Source: Pyruvatibacter sp. HU-CL02332 (GTDB lineage Bacteria; Pseudomonadota; Alphaproteobacteria; CGMCC-115125). Taken from it: DNA of 64,000 bases. Each line of letters starts with the position of its first letter. Positions within the stretch are counted from its first letter, which is position 1. A model generated the notes under the pieces. The model worked only from the letters and a program-made list of their open reading frames with translations. It had not been told where the DNA came from and did not search any database. This document shows positions 1-10,415 of the stretch, piece by piece. The stretch covers positions 248,001 through 312,000 of the forward strand of contig NZ_BAABWK010000002.1 in assembly GCF_040362765.1 (NCBI RefSeq), given 5' to 3'. Made by a program: the position numbers and the translations under genes.

Positions 1-1
1 T

Positions 2-418
2 GCCCTGGTCCTCTATGTTGGCGCGGGCCTTGGGTATGGCCCGGCGGTCGTTTCAAAACTGGCTGAAACAGTCGTGGCTCTGGAGAGCGACGCCACTCTG
101 GCCAGCCATGCGGGTCAGAACCTGACAGAGGCGGGCGCTGACAATGTGGCGATCATTGAAGGTGCTCTGCAGGACGGATGTCCGGATCAGGCTCCTTTTG
201 ACGCCATCATCGTTGATGGAGCCCTGCCAGAAGCCCCTGCAGCTCTGTGCAGCCAGCTAAAAGACGGCGGAAAGCTTGTGTGTGTGATCGGGCAGGGCCT
301 TGCGGGCAAGGCTCACGTGTTTGAGGCCACCGGCGGTGAAGCAAGTGCCCGTGCGGAATTCAGCGCTGCGGTTGCGCCAGCACCCGGTTTTGAAAAACCT
401 CAGGCTTTTGTCTTTTAG
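2..418 (+). CDS. Protein-L-isoaspartate O-methyltransferase family protein (5' end outside window)
   Basis: The window opens inside this gene; 138 C-terminal residues remain, ending in TAG at 416-418. The first visible residues, LYVGAGLGYGPAVV, are the glycine-rich S-adenosylmethionine loop (motif I) of a class I methyltransferase, followed by an acidic ALES strand end and FDAIIVDGALPEAP. In true Pcm enzymes, such as the second homologue at 28494, the latter segment reads [14 protein letters not shown], so this is a paralogue with a changed post-II motif. PIMTs methylate isoaspartyl residues for repair; whether this one keeps that substrate is unclear. A homologue of this kind commonly lies just upstream of tolC in alphaproteobacteria. 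Confidence 0.8.
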   Translation, partial: ALVLYVGAGLGYGPAVVSKLAETVVALESDATLASHAGQNLTEAGADNVAIIEGALQDGCPDQAPFDAIIVDGALPEAPAALCSQLKDGGKLVCVIGQGLAGKAHVFEATGGEASARAEFSAAVAPAPGFEKPQAFVF

Positions 419-555
419 GCAACAATTCGCCCACAACCGGCCTAAACCACACAACCAGTTGGGCTTTTTACGCGTAAAACCTGTGTTTAGGGGCCACCAA
501 TGGCCGATTCACGGCTGATATGCAGACGATTTGTCCACTTTTTAGCGCGACTGTG

Positions 556-585
556 TTGAACCGGCTTCTACCGGCACCCTATATA
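556..585 (+). promoter_or_regulatory. Putative sigma-70 promoter of tolC
   Basis: TTGAAC at 556-561 and TATATA at 580-585 are separated by 18 bases, close to the -35/-10 consensus. They lie about 60 bases before the TTG start of tolC. This is pattern recognition only. The rest of the 226-base gap after the methyltransferase gene shows only a small inverted repeat (GGCCA/TGGCC near 503) and no clear terminator. Confidence 0.5.
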
Positions 586-644
586 GGACTGACATAAGCA
601 GCTGAGGTGCACATCGCACCGACAGGGCACAAGCGGGGCATGTT

Positions 645-2114
645 TTGAGCAATTATTCAGCGGACTTTCTGGCCAAGAAGCTGCGCAGCGGCGCATCTTT
701 TGCGGCTCTTTCGCTTTCTCTCGTATTTGCGGGCGGCATGACAGCAGCGTCGGCGGAAACTCTGCAGGACGCTTTGGTGGCCACATATGGCTCCAATCCG
801 ACGCTTCAGGCGGCCCGTGCCGAGCTTCGCGCGACTGACGAAAACGTCAATCAGGCCCTGGCCAACTGGCGCCCGTCGATTTCCGCGACCGGAACCAGCC
901 AGTTCACCCAGTCCGACAGCGATCTGCGATCAGGCGCGGGCCTTACCTCGCTTACCGCCAAGGATGACCGCACCACAAACACCGGCACGGTCACCGTTCA
1001 GCAGAACATCTTCCGCGGCGGACGGACCGTCTCCCAGACCCGTCAGGCCAAGGCACAGGTTGCCGCGGGCCGCGCTCAACTGACCAGCACAGAACAGGAT
1101 GTGCTGCTGAGCGCCGTGACGGCCTATATGGACGTGCTGCGCGATACCGCCACCGTCGAGCTCAATCAGAACAACGTAAGCGTGCTGCAGCGCCAGCTTG
1201 AAGCCTCGCAGGATCGCTTCGATGTGGGCGAGATCACGCGGACGGATGTGGCCCAGTCGGAAGCCCGCCTCAGCCGCTCGGAATCCTCGCTCATTCAGGC
1301 GCAGGCCAATCTCATCAACTCACGCGCCACCTATGAACGGGTGGTTGGATCTGCGCCGGGCACCCTTCAGGCAGCACCCGTTCTGCCGCCACTGCCTGAG
1401 AGTGAAGATGCTGCGCTCGCCACAGCAACGGTCAACAACCCGACATTGGTTGCAGCCCGTTTTGCGGAAGAAGCCTCACGCCATGCCATTCGGACGGCAC
1501 AGGGTGGTTTGCTGCCGACACTCACCGTGCAGGGCGACTACAGTCAGTCAGACAATCCAAGCTCGACAGTGAAGAGTTCTGAAACCGCATCCGTAACTGG
1601 CCGGCTGACGATCCCGCTTTATCAGTCAGGTGCCGAATACAGCCAGATCCGCCAGGCCAAGCAGCTGAACAGCCAGTCTCGCCTGCAGATCCGCGAAGCG
1701 ACTCGCTCGGTTGAAGAAGGCGTTGCAAGTGCCTGGGAAAACTACCGTGCCGCCAATGCCCGTATTGTGTCAGACCGCGAGCAGGTGCGTGCCAACGAGA
1801 TCGCTCTTGACGGTGTTCAGCAGGAAGCACAGGTCGGCTCACGCACAACGCTTGACGTTCTCGATGCCGAGCAGGAGCTGTTGGACTCACGCGTTGCCCT
1901 GGTGACGTCAGAGCGTAATGCCTATGTCGCTGCCTATCAGGTGCTGTCGGCAATCGGCCGCCTGAATGCCGGTTACCTGGCCCTGCCAGTCGACCAGTAT
2001 GATCCGGGTCAGAACTACGATGACGTCAGCGGTCAATGGATCGGCTGGGGCATTGATGATGAGCCGGACGATGTGGCTCCCGAATCAGGCACCGATGCTG
2101 CGTCACAGCTCTAG
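645..2114 (+). CDS. tolC: TolC family outer-membrane efflux/type I secretion protein
   Basis: A 489-residue outer-membrane channel protein that joins inner-membrane ABC or RND pumps to the exterior. A signal peptide is visible: Lys-Lys-Leu-Arg, a hydrophobic stretch at residues 17-31, and an Ala-Ser-Ala cleavage site near residue 37. The mature part has two OEP repeats rich in Gln, Ala and Ser with long alpha-helical hairpins, including the typical QNIFRGGRT and IPLYQSGAEYSQIRQA segments that start the beta strands of each repeat. The TTG at 645 is the only start that keeps the signal; the ATG at 640 runs into a stop and the ATG at 738 removes the signal. The acidic C-terminal tail (about 25 residues) is probably disordered. 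Confidence 0.93.
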   Translation: MSNYSADFLAKKLRSGASFAALSLSLVFAGGMTAASAETLQDALVATYGSNPTLQAARAELRATDENVNQALANWRPSISATGTSQFTQSDSDLRSGAGLTSLTAKDDRTTNTGTVTVQQNIFRGGRTVSQTRQAKAQVAAGRAQLTSTEQDVLLSAVTAYMDVLRDTATVELNQNNVSVLQRQLEASQDRFDVGEITRTDVAQSEARLSRSESSLIQAQANLINSRATYERVVGSAPGTLQAAPVLPPLPESEDAALATATVNNPTLVAARFAEEASRHAIRTAQGGLLPTLTVQGDYSQSDNPSSTVKSSETASVTGRLTIPLYQSGAEYSQIRQAKQLNSQSRLQIREATRSVEEGVASAWENYRAANARIVSDREQVRANEIALDGVQQEAQVGSRTTLDVLDAEQELLDSRVALVTSERNAYVAAYQVLSAIGRLNAGYLALPVDQYDPGQNYDDVSGQWIGWGIDDEPDDVAPESGTDAASQL

Positions 2115-2337
2115 GTACACTGCAGATGTATGCGACAGCCGGGTCTTCCCGGTGGGAAGTGCTGTTTTCTTCGCCACAATAGGCTGGAGTTAACTGTTTC
2201 TGGCCGAAACTGCTTGGATAACTATCTCCCTTTAGGGTTTGCCTGCCTTTAATTGGCCTTGCGGCTAGGCTAGGCTCAACTCAATTGGATACAGAGGTTT
2301 TTCCTCGAGTCGGCTCCTTGTCAGGAGCAGGCCAAAA

Positions 2338-2373
2338 CAGATTTAGCGCGCAGAACCGGTTTAGTGCGCAGCA
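2338..2373 (+). repeat. Tandem imperfect 18-base direct repeat in the popZ leader
   Basis: Two adjoining 18-base units (2338-2355 and 2356-2373) match at 14 of 18 positions; each contains TTTAG(C/T)GCGCAG. They sit 17 bases before the popZ ATG. Because the unit is six codons long and the frame stays open upstream to a TTG at 2285, the repeat could also be translated as an N-terminal extension (Asn-Arg-Phe-Ser-Ala-Gln twice). I favour a non-coding leader because of the Shine-Dalgarno sequence at the downstream ATG. Confidence 0.5.
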
Positions 2374-2389
2374 TGCGGTGAGTGATACG

Positions 2390-3130
2390 ATGAGCGAACA
2401 AGGCACCCAGGCCGAACCTTCCATGGAAGAAATTCTCGCCTCGATCCGTCGGATTATCTCCGAGGATGGTGAGGAAGAAGGTGCGGAAGGCGCAGCTGCT
2501 CCTGAAGCTGAAGCTGCAGAGGCTGTGGAAGCTGCGGCCGAACCAGATGCGGCTGAAGAAGAAGCAACCCCCATCGAAGACCTCATGGTCGCCGAAGATG
2601 ATGCTGACGACGAAGACGATGTCCTGGAACTGACGGATATTGCCGAAGTTGAGCCAGAACCGGAGCCTGAGCCCGAACCAGAGCCAGAGCCGGAAATGGC
2701 TGCAGAGCCCGAACCGGAACCAGAACCGGTCGCAGAGCCTGAACCCGTTGCCACCGAGCCTGTTGCGGATGATCCATTCGACACAGGCGAAGACAGCGAT
2801 CTTATGGCCATTGATCGGACGCCTGAGCCTGAACCGGCTCCAGAGCCTGCACCCGTGGCGGCACCAGTGCCCGTTGCAAACACGGCACCAACACCGGAGC
2901 CGACTTCTTTGATGTCTGCTGAAGCGTCAGCCGCAGCAACGGCCGCGTTTGATCGTCTTACGGACGATATGCGGATTTCAGGTGATGGCGAGTCAGGCAC
3001 CCTGGAAGGCCTCGTTCAAGACCTTCTGCGGCCCATGATGAAGGCCTGGCTGGATGAAAATCTGCCAACCATCGTTGAAGCAGCCGTAGCTGAAGAAGTA
3101 GAGCGTGTGGGCCGCCGTCGCCGGCGGTAA
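2390..3130 (+). CDS. popZ: Polar organizing protein PopZ (DUF2497)
   Basis: A 246-residue scaffold that forms cell-pole condensates and, in studied alphaproteobacteria, anchors the chromosome origin through ParB. The N-terminal binding helix is visible as SMEEILASIRRIISED; the C-terminal assembly helices as GLVQDLLRPMMKAWLDENL followed by VEAAVAEEVERV and a basic end. Between them lies a very acidic, proline-rich linker (about residues 22-170) with runs of alternating Glu-Pro, the 'PED' region. The start is the ATG at 2390, preceded by GGTGAG; a longer open frame from 2285 has no family support. The linker is roughly twice the length of that in Caulobacter PopZ (177 residues in total). Confidence 0.9.
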   Translation: MSEQGTQAEPSMEEILASIRRIISEDGEEEGAEGAAAPEAEAAEAVEAAAEPDAAEEEATPIEDLMVAEDDADDEDDVLELTDIAEVEPEPEPEPEPEPEPEMAAEPEPEPEPVAEPEPVATEPVADDPFDTGEDSDLMAIDRTPEPEPAPEPAPVAAPVPVANTAPTPEPTSLMSAEASAAATAAFDRLTDDMRISGDGESGTLEGLVQDLLRPMMKAWLDENLPTIVEAAVAEEVERVGRRRRR

Positions 3131-3182
3131 TCACGTAGTTTTCGAGCCCCTTGTTGTCATTGAGGCTCTTTGCGTTAAAACC

Positions 3183-3236
3183 AGCCGGTTCCCTTGTGAT
3201 GCCAAATCAGGCATTCGCAGCGGAACCGGCTTTTTT
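3183..3236 (+). terminator. Rho-independent terminator after popZ
   Basis: AGCCGGTTCC at 3183-3192 pairs perfectly with GGAACCGGCT at 3222-3231, which runs straight into a T tract (3231-3236). A small inner hairpin (ATGCC/GGCAT) lies in the loop. The position 50 bases after the popZ stop and before valS fits separate transcription of the two genes. Confidence 0.8.
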
Positions 3237-3298
3237 GTTTATTCGCCCCCCTGATTGCAGGCTTCCTGCGGCAGGCATGGGCAAGGTCCAGACACACA

Positions 3299-6073
3299 AT
3301 GCTTGAGAAGTCCTTCCAGCCTCAGACGGCTGAGCCACGTATCTACGCCGAGTGGGAAGAAACCGGTGCCTTCAAGGGCGGTGATCCTGAGCGCGTTGCA
3401 GCGGGTGCTACCCCGTACTCAATCGTCATTCCGCCACCCAATGTGACCGGCTCCCTGCATATGGGTCATGCCCTCAACAATACGTTGCAGGACATTCTGA
3501 TCCGGTTTGAGCGCATGCGTGGCAAGGACGTGTTATGGCAGCCGGGCACGGACCATGCGGGCATTGCCACCCAGGCAGTCGTTGAACGTCAGCTTGCGGA
3601 GCAAGGCAACAATTCGTCGCGTCGTGAAATGGGCCGGGATGCCTTTATTGAACGCGTCTGGGAATGGAAGGCTGAAAGCGGCAGCACGATCACCAATCAG
3701 CTGCGCCGCCTTGGTGCCTCCTGCGACTGGTCGCGCGAGCGCTTCACCATGGATGACGGCATGTCCAAGGCCGTCCTCAAGGTGTTTGTTCAGCTCTACA
3801 AGGAAGGGCTGATCTACAAGGACAAGCGCCTTGTGAACTGGGACCCGACGCTTGAGACCGCGATCTCGGACCTCGAAGTGGTGCCCACGGACGTCAACGG
3901 GCATCTGTGGCATTTCCGCTATCCGCTTGCCGATGGAAAAACCTATGAGTTTCCAACGGAGCATGACGACGACGGCAATCCGACCGCCTATGAAACGCGC
4001 GACTACATTGTTGTTGCAACAACGCGTCCGGAAACCATGCTGGGTGACACCGGCGTCGCCGTGAATGCAGAAGATGAGCGCTATAAGCATCTCATTGGCT
4101 CACATGTCGTGTTGCCGATCACCGGACGCCGCATCCCTATTGTTGCAGACGAGCACGCCGACCCGACACAGGGCTCAGGTGCCGTGAAAATTACGCCTGC
4201 GCATGACTTCAATGACTTTGAAGTTGGCCGCCGCAACGACCTGCGCATGATCAACATCCTTGATACCCGCGGGAAGCTCTTGCTCGACAGCAATGAAGCC
4301 TTCCTCGAGGGCGCGCCGCAGGCCCATCAAGCTGTCACCGCCTATCACGGCAAGGACCGCTTTGATGTCCGCAAGGAGATTGTCTCAGCGCTTGATGAGC
4401 TGGGAATGCTCGACAAGATCGACGATCATCGCCACGCCATTCCCTATGGCGATCGGTCGAACGACGTCATCGAGCCGTTTCTGACGGACCAGTGGTATGT
4501 GGATGCGGCGACGCTCGCCAAGCCCGCCATTGAAGCGGTGGAGAAGGGCGAAACGACTTTCGTTCCAAAGAACTGGGAAAAGACCTATTTCGAATGGATG
4601 CGGAACATCCAGCCATGGTGCATTTCACGGCAACTCTGGTGGGGGCATCGGATTCCGGCATGGTATGGCCCGGACAAGGAAGTGTTTGTCGCTCAGACCG
4701 AAGAAGAGGCCTACGAGCAGGCCGAAGTGCACTACGGAAAGCGCATGGATCTGGAGCGCGACGAAGACGTTCTGGACACCTGGTTCAGCTCCGGCCTCTG
4801 GCCGTTCTCAACCCAGGGCTGGCCCGAAGAAACCCCTGAGCTTGGCCGCTACTACGGCACCGACGTTCTGGTGACAGCTTTTGACATCATCTTCTTCTGG
4901 GTTGCCCGGATGATGATGTTCGGTCTGCATTTCATGAAGGAAGTGCCGTTCAAGGACGTTTACATCCACGCGCTTGTCCGCGACGACAAGGGCGCCAAGA
5001 TGTCCAAGTCCAAGGGCAATGTGATTGACCCTCTTGAGCTGATCGACACTTACGGTGCCGATGCCCTGCGCTTCACCCTGACGGCCATGGCGGCTCAGGG
5101 GCGTGACATTAAACTCTCAACATCGCGCGTTGAGGGCTACCGGAACTTTGGCACCAAGCTGTGGAACGCCGCACGCTTCTGCCAGATGAACGAATGCTCA
5201 CGGGTTGAGGGCTTTGACGTCTCCACCGTGACCAGCACACCCAATAAATGGATTGCCGGTGAAACACGCCGGACCGCAGCCAAGGTCACCGAGGCGCTGG
5301 AAGGCTACCGATTCAATGAAGCGGCAGGCGCGCTTTATCACTTTGTCTGGGATGTCTATTGCGACTGGTACGTGGAACTTATCAAGCCAGTCCTTTACGG
5401 CACGGATGAAGCCACCAAGGCTGAAACCCGCGCCACTGCGGCCTGGGCGCTGGATCAGATCCTGCTGATGCTTCACCCCATGATGCCGTTCCTGACAGAG
5501 GAACTGTGGAAGGACGGCGTCGAAGGCCCCGCACGGACCAGCATGTTGGTATCAGCTGAATGGCCAACCTACAGCGCTGAACTGGGCGACGGTGCAGCAG
5601 ATGCCGAGATTGACTGGATCATCCGGCTTGTTTCTGAAGTGCGGTCTGTCCGTGCACAGATGAATGTTCCGGCGGGCGCGAAAATCCCGCTTGTTCTGCG
5701 TGACGCCTCTGCTGAGACTGTTGAGCGCATCGCGCGCAACAAGGACATGATCGAGCGCCTTGCGCGGCTGGAAAGCATCAAGGCCAGCGACGAAACACCC
5801 GCTGGCGCTATCCAGTCCGTGGTGGATGAAGCAACGCTCTTCCTGCCCCTTGCTGACGTCATTGATATCGATGCGGAGCGGGCACGTCTGGCCAAGGAGA
5901 TTGGCAAGATTGATGGCGAGATCAAGAAGATCGACGGCAAACTTGGCAATGAGAAATTCCTGTCCAAGGCGCCGGAAGCTGTCATTGAAGAACAGCGCGA
6001 ACGGCGCACTGACGCTGAACAAACCCGTGCCAAACTGGCAGATGCTCTTGGTCGCCTGGAAGGGGCTGCGTAA
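3299..6073 (+). CDS. valS: Valyl-tRNA synthetase
   Basis: A 924-residue class Ia aminoacyl-tRNA synthetase that charges tRNA-Val in the cytoplasm. The HIGH signature appears as HMGH at residues 54-57 within [17 protein letters not shown], and KMSKS at 567-571. The CP1 editing domain ([15 protein letters not shown]) lies between them. The anticodon-binding region and the C-terminal coiled-coil arm typical of ValRS ([16 protein letters not shown] onward) are complete, so length and domain order are normal. A terminator separates it from popZ; the next gene starts two bases after its stop, suggesting cotranscription. Confidence 0.97.
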   Translation: MLEKSFQPQTAEPRIYAEWEETGAFKGGDPERVAAGATPYSIVIPPPNVTGSLHMGHALNNTLQDILIRFERMRGKDVLWQPGTDHAGIATQAVVERQLAEQGNNSSRREMGRDAFIERVWEWKAESGSTITNQLRRLGASCDWSRERFTMDDGMSKAVLKVFVQLYKEGLIYKDKRLVNWDPTLETAISDLEVVPTDVNGHLWHFRYPLADGKTYEFPTEHDDDGNPTAYETRDYIVVATTRPETMLGDTGVAVNAEDERYKHLIGSHVVLPITGRRIPIVADEHADPTQGSGAVKITPAHDFNDFEVGRRNDLRMINILDTRGKLLLDSNEAFLEGAPQAHQAVTAYHGKDRFDVRKEIVSALDELGMLDKIDDHRHAIPYGDRSNDVIEPFLTDQWYVDAATLAKPAIEAVEKGETTFVPKNWEKTYFEWMRNIQPWCISRQLWWGHRIPAWYGPDKEVFVAQTEEEAYEQAEVHYGKRMDLERDEDVLDTWFSSGLWPFSTQGWPEETPELGRYYGTDVLVTAFDIIFFWVARMMMFGLHFMKEVPFKDVYIHALVRDDKGAKMSKSKGNVIDPLELIDTYGADALRFTLTAMAAQGRDIKLSTSRVEGYRNFGTKLWNAARFCQMNECSRVEGFDVSTVTSTPNKWIAGETRRTAAKVTEALEGYRFNEAAGALYHFVWDVYCDWYVELIKPVLYGTDEATKAETRATAAWALDQILLMLHPMMPFLTEELWKDGVEGPARTSMLVSAEWPTYSAELGDGAADAEIDWIIRLVSEVRSVRAQMNVPAGAKIPLVLRDASAETVERIARNKDMIERLARLESIKASDETPAGAIQSVVDEATLFLPLADVIDIDAERARLAKEIGKIDGEIKKIDGKLGNEKFLSKAPEAVIEEQRERRTDAEQTRAKLADALGRLEGAA

Positions 6074-6075
6074 AG

Positions 6076-7263
6076 ATGATTACCCGACTTAGTGCCGTTG
6101 CACTGGCGTTCCTCGTTTTCATTCTGCCGGCCCACGCCGCTGAAGAAGAAGTTCTCGAGACCATATTTGTGCGTGACACCATTGAGCGCACACTGTTTTC
6201 GCCTGAGCTGCTGAACCGCGCCAATGTGGAAGAGGTGGTAGCCATCGTCCGCGGTCTCAAAGGTACGCTGGGCGGGTTCCGGGGTGTTCAGAAAGACGGC
6301 CAGAACACCTACACGGTGTTCTTGGAGCGCGGCCGCGTGCCGGCTGAAATTCAGCTTGATGAACAGGGGCTCGTAACATTCCTTTTCTTCCGGCAACCAA
6401 CCGCGTCTGGCCTTACACCACAGGAAGCATTGGGTGGATTTGTCCGGCTTGAGCGATCGGGCGGGGGGCAGATTTCATTGCTGGTCACCCGCGATGGTGT
6501 GGATCAGGTGGCACTGGCACCGGACACGGCTCTGGATGCCGGGTCGACTTTCAAGATGGCCGTCCTTAAATCTCTGACGGAAGCTGTTGAGAGCGGCAAG
6601 CTGACCATGGCTGACGTGGTAACCGTTGATCCCGCCTGGCGGTCGCTTCCCAGCGGCATCCTTCAGGACTGGCCCGAAGGCACACCGGTCACGCTGGCTA
6701 CGCTGGCCACCTTGATGATTTCCATCTCGGATAACACAGCCACGGATGCGTTGATTTCAATCCTGGGGCGCGATGCGGTCGAAGCACATCTTCCACAAAA
6801 GCCGCTGATCACCACAGCTGAGTTCTTCAAACTCAAGGCAGATGTGAACAACACCCGGGCACGCTTCCGGGCCGCAGAGAATGAAAGCCGTGCCGATGTT
6901 CTGGCTGATTTGGCCGATGCGCCGCTGCCGGAGGTGACCGAGCTCGACGACAGCCCGTCACCTGAAATCGGTTGGCCGATTTCATCTCGCCAGCTTTGCA
7001 GTCTTATTGAGGACGTCGCCGACCAGCCTGCCATGCAGGTCAATCCCGGCGTTGCAAACCCGGAAATGTGGGAAAAAGTGGCTTACAAGGGCGGCTCAAA
7101 TTTCGGCGCCTTCAATATGACCACACGCCTTGTGGATGAGACTGGCACCAGCTGGTGCATCACGGCAACCTGGAACACGGAGCACAGCGCGTTGGATCAG
7201 GCGGCCTTCACAACGGCGTATCTCGCCATGATCGGAAGCCTCACCCAGGCAGAGACCCCCTGA
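6076..7263 (+). CDS. Secreted serine hydrolase, class A beta-lactamase fold
   Basis: A 395-residue exported protein with a signal peptide (hydrophobic residues 7-18, Ala-His-Ala-Ala cleavage near 20-22). The penicillin-recognising fold is shown by SxxK as STFK at residues 157-160, SDN at 218-220 and KGG at 338-340. An N-terminal domain (about 30-130) precedes the catalytic part, as in the 'beta-lactamase 2' family. Such proteins are often not true beta-lactamases; an active-site serine hydrolase acting in the periplasm is as far as the sequence goes. It follows valS by two bases. Antibiotic hydrolysis is neither shown nor excluded. Confidence 0.85.
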   Translation: MITRLSAVALAFLVFILPAHAAEEEVLETIFVRDTIERTLFSPELLNRANVEEVVAIVRGLKGTLGGFRGVQKDGQNTYTVFLERGRVPAEIQLDEQGLVTFLFFRQPTASGLTPQEALGGFVRLERSGGGQISLLVTRDGVDQVALAPDTALDAGSTFKMAVLKSLTEAVESGKLTMADVVTVDPAWRSLPSGILQDWPEGTPVTLATLATLMISISDNTATDALISILGRDAVEAHLPQKPLITTAEFFKLKADVNNTRARFRAAENESRADVLADLADAPLPEVTELDDSPSPEIGWPISSRQLCSLIEDVADQPAMQVNPGVANPEMWEKVAYKGGSNFGAFNMTTRLVDETGTSWCITATWNTEHSALDQAAFTTAYLAMIGSLTQAETP

Positions 7264-7374
7264 TGCTTGGGTTAACCACTGCAAGGCTGATCCCCAGTCT
7301 TACGGTGGAACCGCCTAGACCGAACGCCTAAACTCTCGCCAATATTGCGACACCCCCAACGGAGATCCGGCCCC

Positions 7375-9099
7375 ATGAGTGCCAACAAGTTTGATAAATC
7401 GAAGCTGCCCAGCCGCCACGTTACGGTTGGCCCGCAGCGCGCACCGCATCGCTCCTACTATTATGCGATGGGCCTCACGCAGGAAGAGATTGATCAGCCA
7501 TTTGTGGGTGTGGCCACCTGCTGGAACGAGGCTGCACCATGCAACATTGCGCTGCAGCGTCAGGCTCAGTCTGTGAAGAAGGGCGTGGCAGAAGCTGCGG
7601 GCACCCCACGCGAGTTCTGCACGATCACCGTGACGGACGGCATTGCGATGGGTCATCAGGGCATGAAGTCGTCCCTGGTCAGCCGTGACGTTATTGCGGA
7701 CTCCGTTGAACTCACCATGCGCGGTCATTGCTATGACGCGCTCGTGGGCCTTGCGGGCTGCGACAAGAGCCTTCCGGGCATGATGATGTCCATGCTGCGG
7801 CTTAATGTGCCGAGCGTCTTCATGTATGGCGGCTCCATCCTGCCGGGCAACTTCAAGGGCAAGGACGTAACTGTTCTTGATGTCTTTGAAGGTGTTGGCC
7901 AGCACTCAGCCGGCAACATGTCAGACGAAGACCTGCACGAGCTTGAGTGCATTGCCTGCCCAAGTGCCGGTGCCTGTGGCGGTCAGTTCACGGCCAATAC
8001 AATGGCATGCGTATCCGAAGCCATCGGACTTGCACTTCCAAATTCTGCCGGTGCACCGGCACCCTATGAAAGCCGCGACGCCTATGCCGAAGCCTCGGGC
8101 CGAGCCGTCATGGACCTGATCAAAACCGGTTTGCGTCCGCGCGATATCTGCACGCGCAAGGCGTTTGAAAACGCAGCCACGGTTGTTGCGGCGTCTGGCG
8201 GGTCAACCAATGCCGGTCTGCATCTTCCTGCCATGGCTGCGGAAGCAGGCATTGATTTTGATCTGATGGAAGTTGCCGAGATCTTCAAGAAAACGCCTTA
8301 CGTGGCTGACCTCAAGCCGGGCGGCAATTATGTCGCCAAGGACATGTATGAAGCCGGCGGTGTGCCGATGCTCCTCAAGACGCTCCATGAAGGCGGTTTC
8401 CTGCACGGCGATTGCGTGACCGTGACTGGCAAAACGCTGGAAGAGAACCTCTCCGAGATTGAGTGGAACCCGGACCAGAAAGTTATCTATCCGGTCTCCA
8501 ATCCAATCACGAAGACCGGCGGCGTTGTCGGTCTCCAGGGATCACTGGCACCGGAAGGGGCCATCGTAAAGGTGGCCGGTCTTGAGAAGCAGCAGTTCTC
8601 AGGTCCAGCCCGCTGCTTTGATTGTGAAGAGGATGCCTTCGAGGCGGTTGAAAACCGTCAGTACAAGGAAGGCGAAGTTCTGATCATTCGCTATGAAGGT
8701 CCCAAAGGCGGCCCAGGCATGCGCGAAATGCTGTCGACCACGTCTGCGCTTTATGGTCAGGGCATGGGCGACAAGGTTGCGCTCATCACAGATGGTCGGT
8801 TCTCAGGCGCGACGCGCGGGTTCTGCATCGGCCATGTGGGTCCTGAAGCTGCCGAAGGTGGCCCCATCGGCCTCATCGAGGACGGCGACATCATCACTAT
8901 TGATGCGGAAGCCGGGACCCTTGATCTCGATGTTGCCGCAGATGTGATGGCGGAACGGAAGAAAAACTGGAAGCCGCGCAAGACCGACTACAATTCCGGC
9001 ACATTGTGGAAATATGTTCAGCTTGTCGGCCCGGCCCGGGGCGGCGCATTGACCCATCCGGGCGCAAAGGAAGAAACGCATGTTTATGCGGATATCTAA
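7375..9099 (+). CDS. ilvD: Dihydroxy-acid dehydratase
   Basis: A 574-residue iron-sulfur enzyme that dehydrates 2,3-dihydroxy-isovalerate and -methylvalerate in valine, isoleucine and coenzyme A precursor synthesis. Cluster and metal-site segments are visible: CWNEAAPCN near residue 46, [14 protein letters not shown], and [16 protein letters not shown]. The C-terminal [19 protein letters not shown] is the IlvD/Edd signature. The ATG at 7375 is chosen over an upstream in-frame start at 7345 because GGAGAT lies 8 bases before it and [17 protein letters not shown] matches the family N-terminus. The last 20 bases overlap the next gene. Confidence 0.96.
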   Translation: MSANKFDKSKLPSRHVTVGPQRAPHRSYYYAMGLTQEEIDQPFVGVATCWNEAAPCNIALQRQAQSVKKGVAEAAGTPREFCTITVTDGIAMGHQGMKSSLVSRDVIADSVELTMRGHCYDALVGLAGCDKSLPGMMMSMLRLNVPSVFMYGGSILPGNFKGKDVTVLDVFEGVGQHSAGNMSDEDLHELECIACPSAGACGGQFTANTMACVSEAIGLALPNSAGAPAPYESRDAYAEASGRAVMDLIKTGLRPRDICTRKAFENAATVVAASGGSTNAGLHLPAMAAEAGIDFDLMEVAEIFKKTPYVADLKPGGNYVAKDMYEAGGVPMLLKTLHEGGFLHGDCVTVTGKTLEENLSEIEWNPDQKVIYPVSNPITKTGGVVGLQGSLAPEGAIVKVAGLEKQQFSGPARCFDCEEDAFEAVENRQYKEGEVLIIRYEGPKGGPGMREMLSTTSALYGQGMGDKVALITDGRFSGATRGFCIGHVGPEAAEGGPIGLIEDGDIITIDAEAGTLDLDVAADVMAERKKNWKPRKTDYNSGTLWKYVQLVGPARGGALTHPGAKEETHVYADI

Positions 9100-9805
9100 A
9101 ACTGCACTCGTTCTGCTGGCAGCTGTCGGTTGGGGTATTGCCCCGGCAGCAGCTGACCTGCAGACCGGCATTGAAGCCTATTCAGCTGGCGATGTGACCG
9201 CTGCCACTGAGGCATGGGCCGAGGGCGGTGACGCTGGAGATGCCACGTCCGCCTTTCTGGCGGCCAAAATGTATGAGGGCAACAATGGCGCCCCGGCCAA
9301 CCCCTACAAGGCCGTCAAATACATGACACTTGCCGCTGAAGGGAACCATGTGCAGGCGCAAGTGGAACTTGGTGACTACTACCGCTCAGGCAAGCCTGAG
9401 GCGGACGTCAAAGCCAGTGTGGATGAGGCGCTGCGCTGGTACGAGAAAGCAGCTCTTAGTCAGCACGCTGAAGCCCAGATGAAAATCGGCGAGATGCACT
9501 ACAATGGCGAAGGCGCTGAGCGGAACCGCTTTGAAGGCATTCGCTGGTACGAACTGGCTGCAGAAAAGTACTACACGCCCGCTCTCATTTTTCTGTCAGG
9601 CATCTACTGGGAAGGTGACCCGCTTCCCCAGGACAAGGCCAAGGCCTATAGCTTCCTGCTTCTCGCGCGTCAGGGCGCAACTGATGACACCCGTGCCGGT
9701 GTTGATGCCCTCATGAGCCAGCGTGAAAAACAGATGTCGCGCGCCCAGATGGACGCGGGCATCCGGCTGGCAGAAGCGTTCCGCCTCGAACACATTAAGA
9801 AGTAA
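9080..9805 (+). CDS. Exported Sel1-repeat (TPR-like) protein
   Basis: A 241-residue protein with a signal peptide (hydrophobic residues 9-20, cleavage near Ala-Ala-Ala-Asp) followed by Sel1-like repeats of about 36 residues, for example [20 protein letters not shown] and [20 protein letters not shown]. Sel1 repeats form alpha-helical solenoids that bind proteins; the partner is unknown. The start overlaps the end of ilvD by 20 bases; GGAAG precedes it. A second ATG six bases later could also serve. It is followed by an 88-base gap before the peptidase-RimK cluster. Confidence 0.85.
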   Translation: MFMRISKTALVLLAAVGWGIAPAAADLQTGIEAYSAGDVTAATEAWAEGGDAGDATSAFLAAKMYEGNNGAPANPYKAVKYMTLAAEGNHVQAQVELGDYYRSGKPEADVKASVDEALRWYEKAALSQHAEAQMKIGEMHYNGEGAERNRFEGIRWYELAAEKYYTPALIFLSGIYWEGDPLPQDKAKAYSFLLLARQGATDDTRAGVDALMSQREKQMSRAQMDAGIRLAEAFRLEHIKK

Positions 9806-9893
9806 GTCTTCCGGTAAAGCCATTCGTTTTGTCTGCGCTTTTGGTCATGCATCATGGTAAGGAATCTTTTCCCGAGATGATGTGTAGCGCCGA

Positions 9894-10415
9894 ATGCCTC
9901 CTGCAAAACCGACCGGTCCCGAGAAGAAATCTGCGTTGAAGCAGCCCCGGCCTGTAATCGGCTGGCGCGAATGGGTTGGACTGACTGATCTTGGCATAGA
10001 TCAGGTAAAGGCCAAGATCGACACCGGGGCGCGCACGTCGGCCATCCACGCGTTCAAGGTTCGTCCGTTCACCGATCGCGGCGCGCCACATGTATCGTTC
10101 GTGGTGCATCCCACACAACGCAGACGCATCCCTGAAGTGGAGTGTACGGCGCCGGTGCACGACCAGCGCAAAATCCGCAGCTCAAACGGGCAGCAGGAAG
10201 AACGCTACGTTATCAAAACCACCATTCAGATTGGCACACATGTGTGGCCGATTGAGCTTACTCTGGCTGACCGTGACCAACTTGGATTCCGCATGTTGTT
10301 GGGCCGCGAAGCCATGCGAAAACACTTTGTTATTGATCCCGGTCGCTCCTTTGTCGCAGGCCGCAGTGCCGCCCGGATGTCACCGGTGCACCCCCTACAG
10401 GAAGCATCCTCATGA
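9894..10415 (+). CDS. Retropepsin-like aspartic peptidase, RimB/'ATP-dependent zinc protease' family (PF05618)
   Basis: A 173-residue protein with the retropepsin-like catalytic segment [11 protein letters not shown] (Asp-Thr-Gly, about residues 42-52) and the downstream LLGREAM segment that closes the fold. The family was first annotated as zinc proteases but later recognised as single-domain aspartic peptidases related to RimB and RloA. Its stop overlaps the start of rimK by four bases (ATGA), which predicts translational coupling and a role linked to RimK-dependent glutamylation, for example trimming of added residues. In Pseudomonas, rimB lies next to rimK and modulates it; function here is inferred from that neighbourhood. 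Confidence 0.85.
   Translation: MPPAKPTGPEKKSALKQPRPVIGWREWVGLTDLGIDQVKAKIDTGARTSAIHAFKVRPFTDRGAPHVSFVVHPTQRRRIPEVECTAPVHDQRKIRSSNGQQEERYVIKTTIQIGTHVWPIELTLADRDQLGFRMLLGREAMRKHFVIDPGRSFVAGRSAARMSPVHPLQEASS

Noticed and set aside
2281-3000. Minus-strand frame of 239 residues rich in Gly, Ser and Ala
   Set aside because: It is the antisense of the popZ Glu/Pro repeats; the repetitive Gly-Ser composition follows from that and there is no ribosome-binding site.
6076-7263. Calling the serine hydrolase an antibiotic-resistance beta-lactamase
   Set aside because: The SxxK/SDN/KGG motifs fit the wider family, but the N-terminal extra domain and housekeeping position do not support a resistance enzyme.
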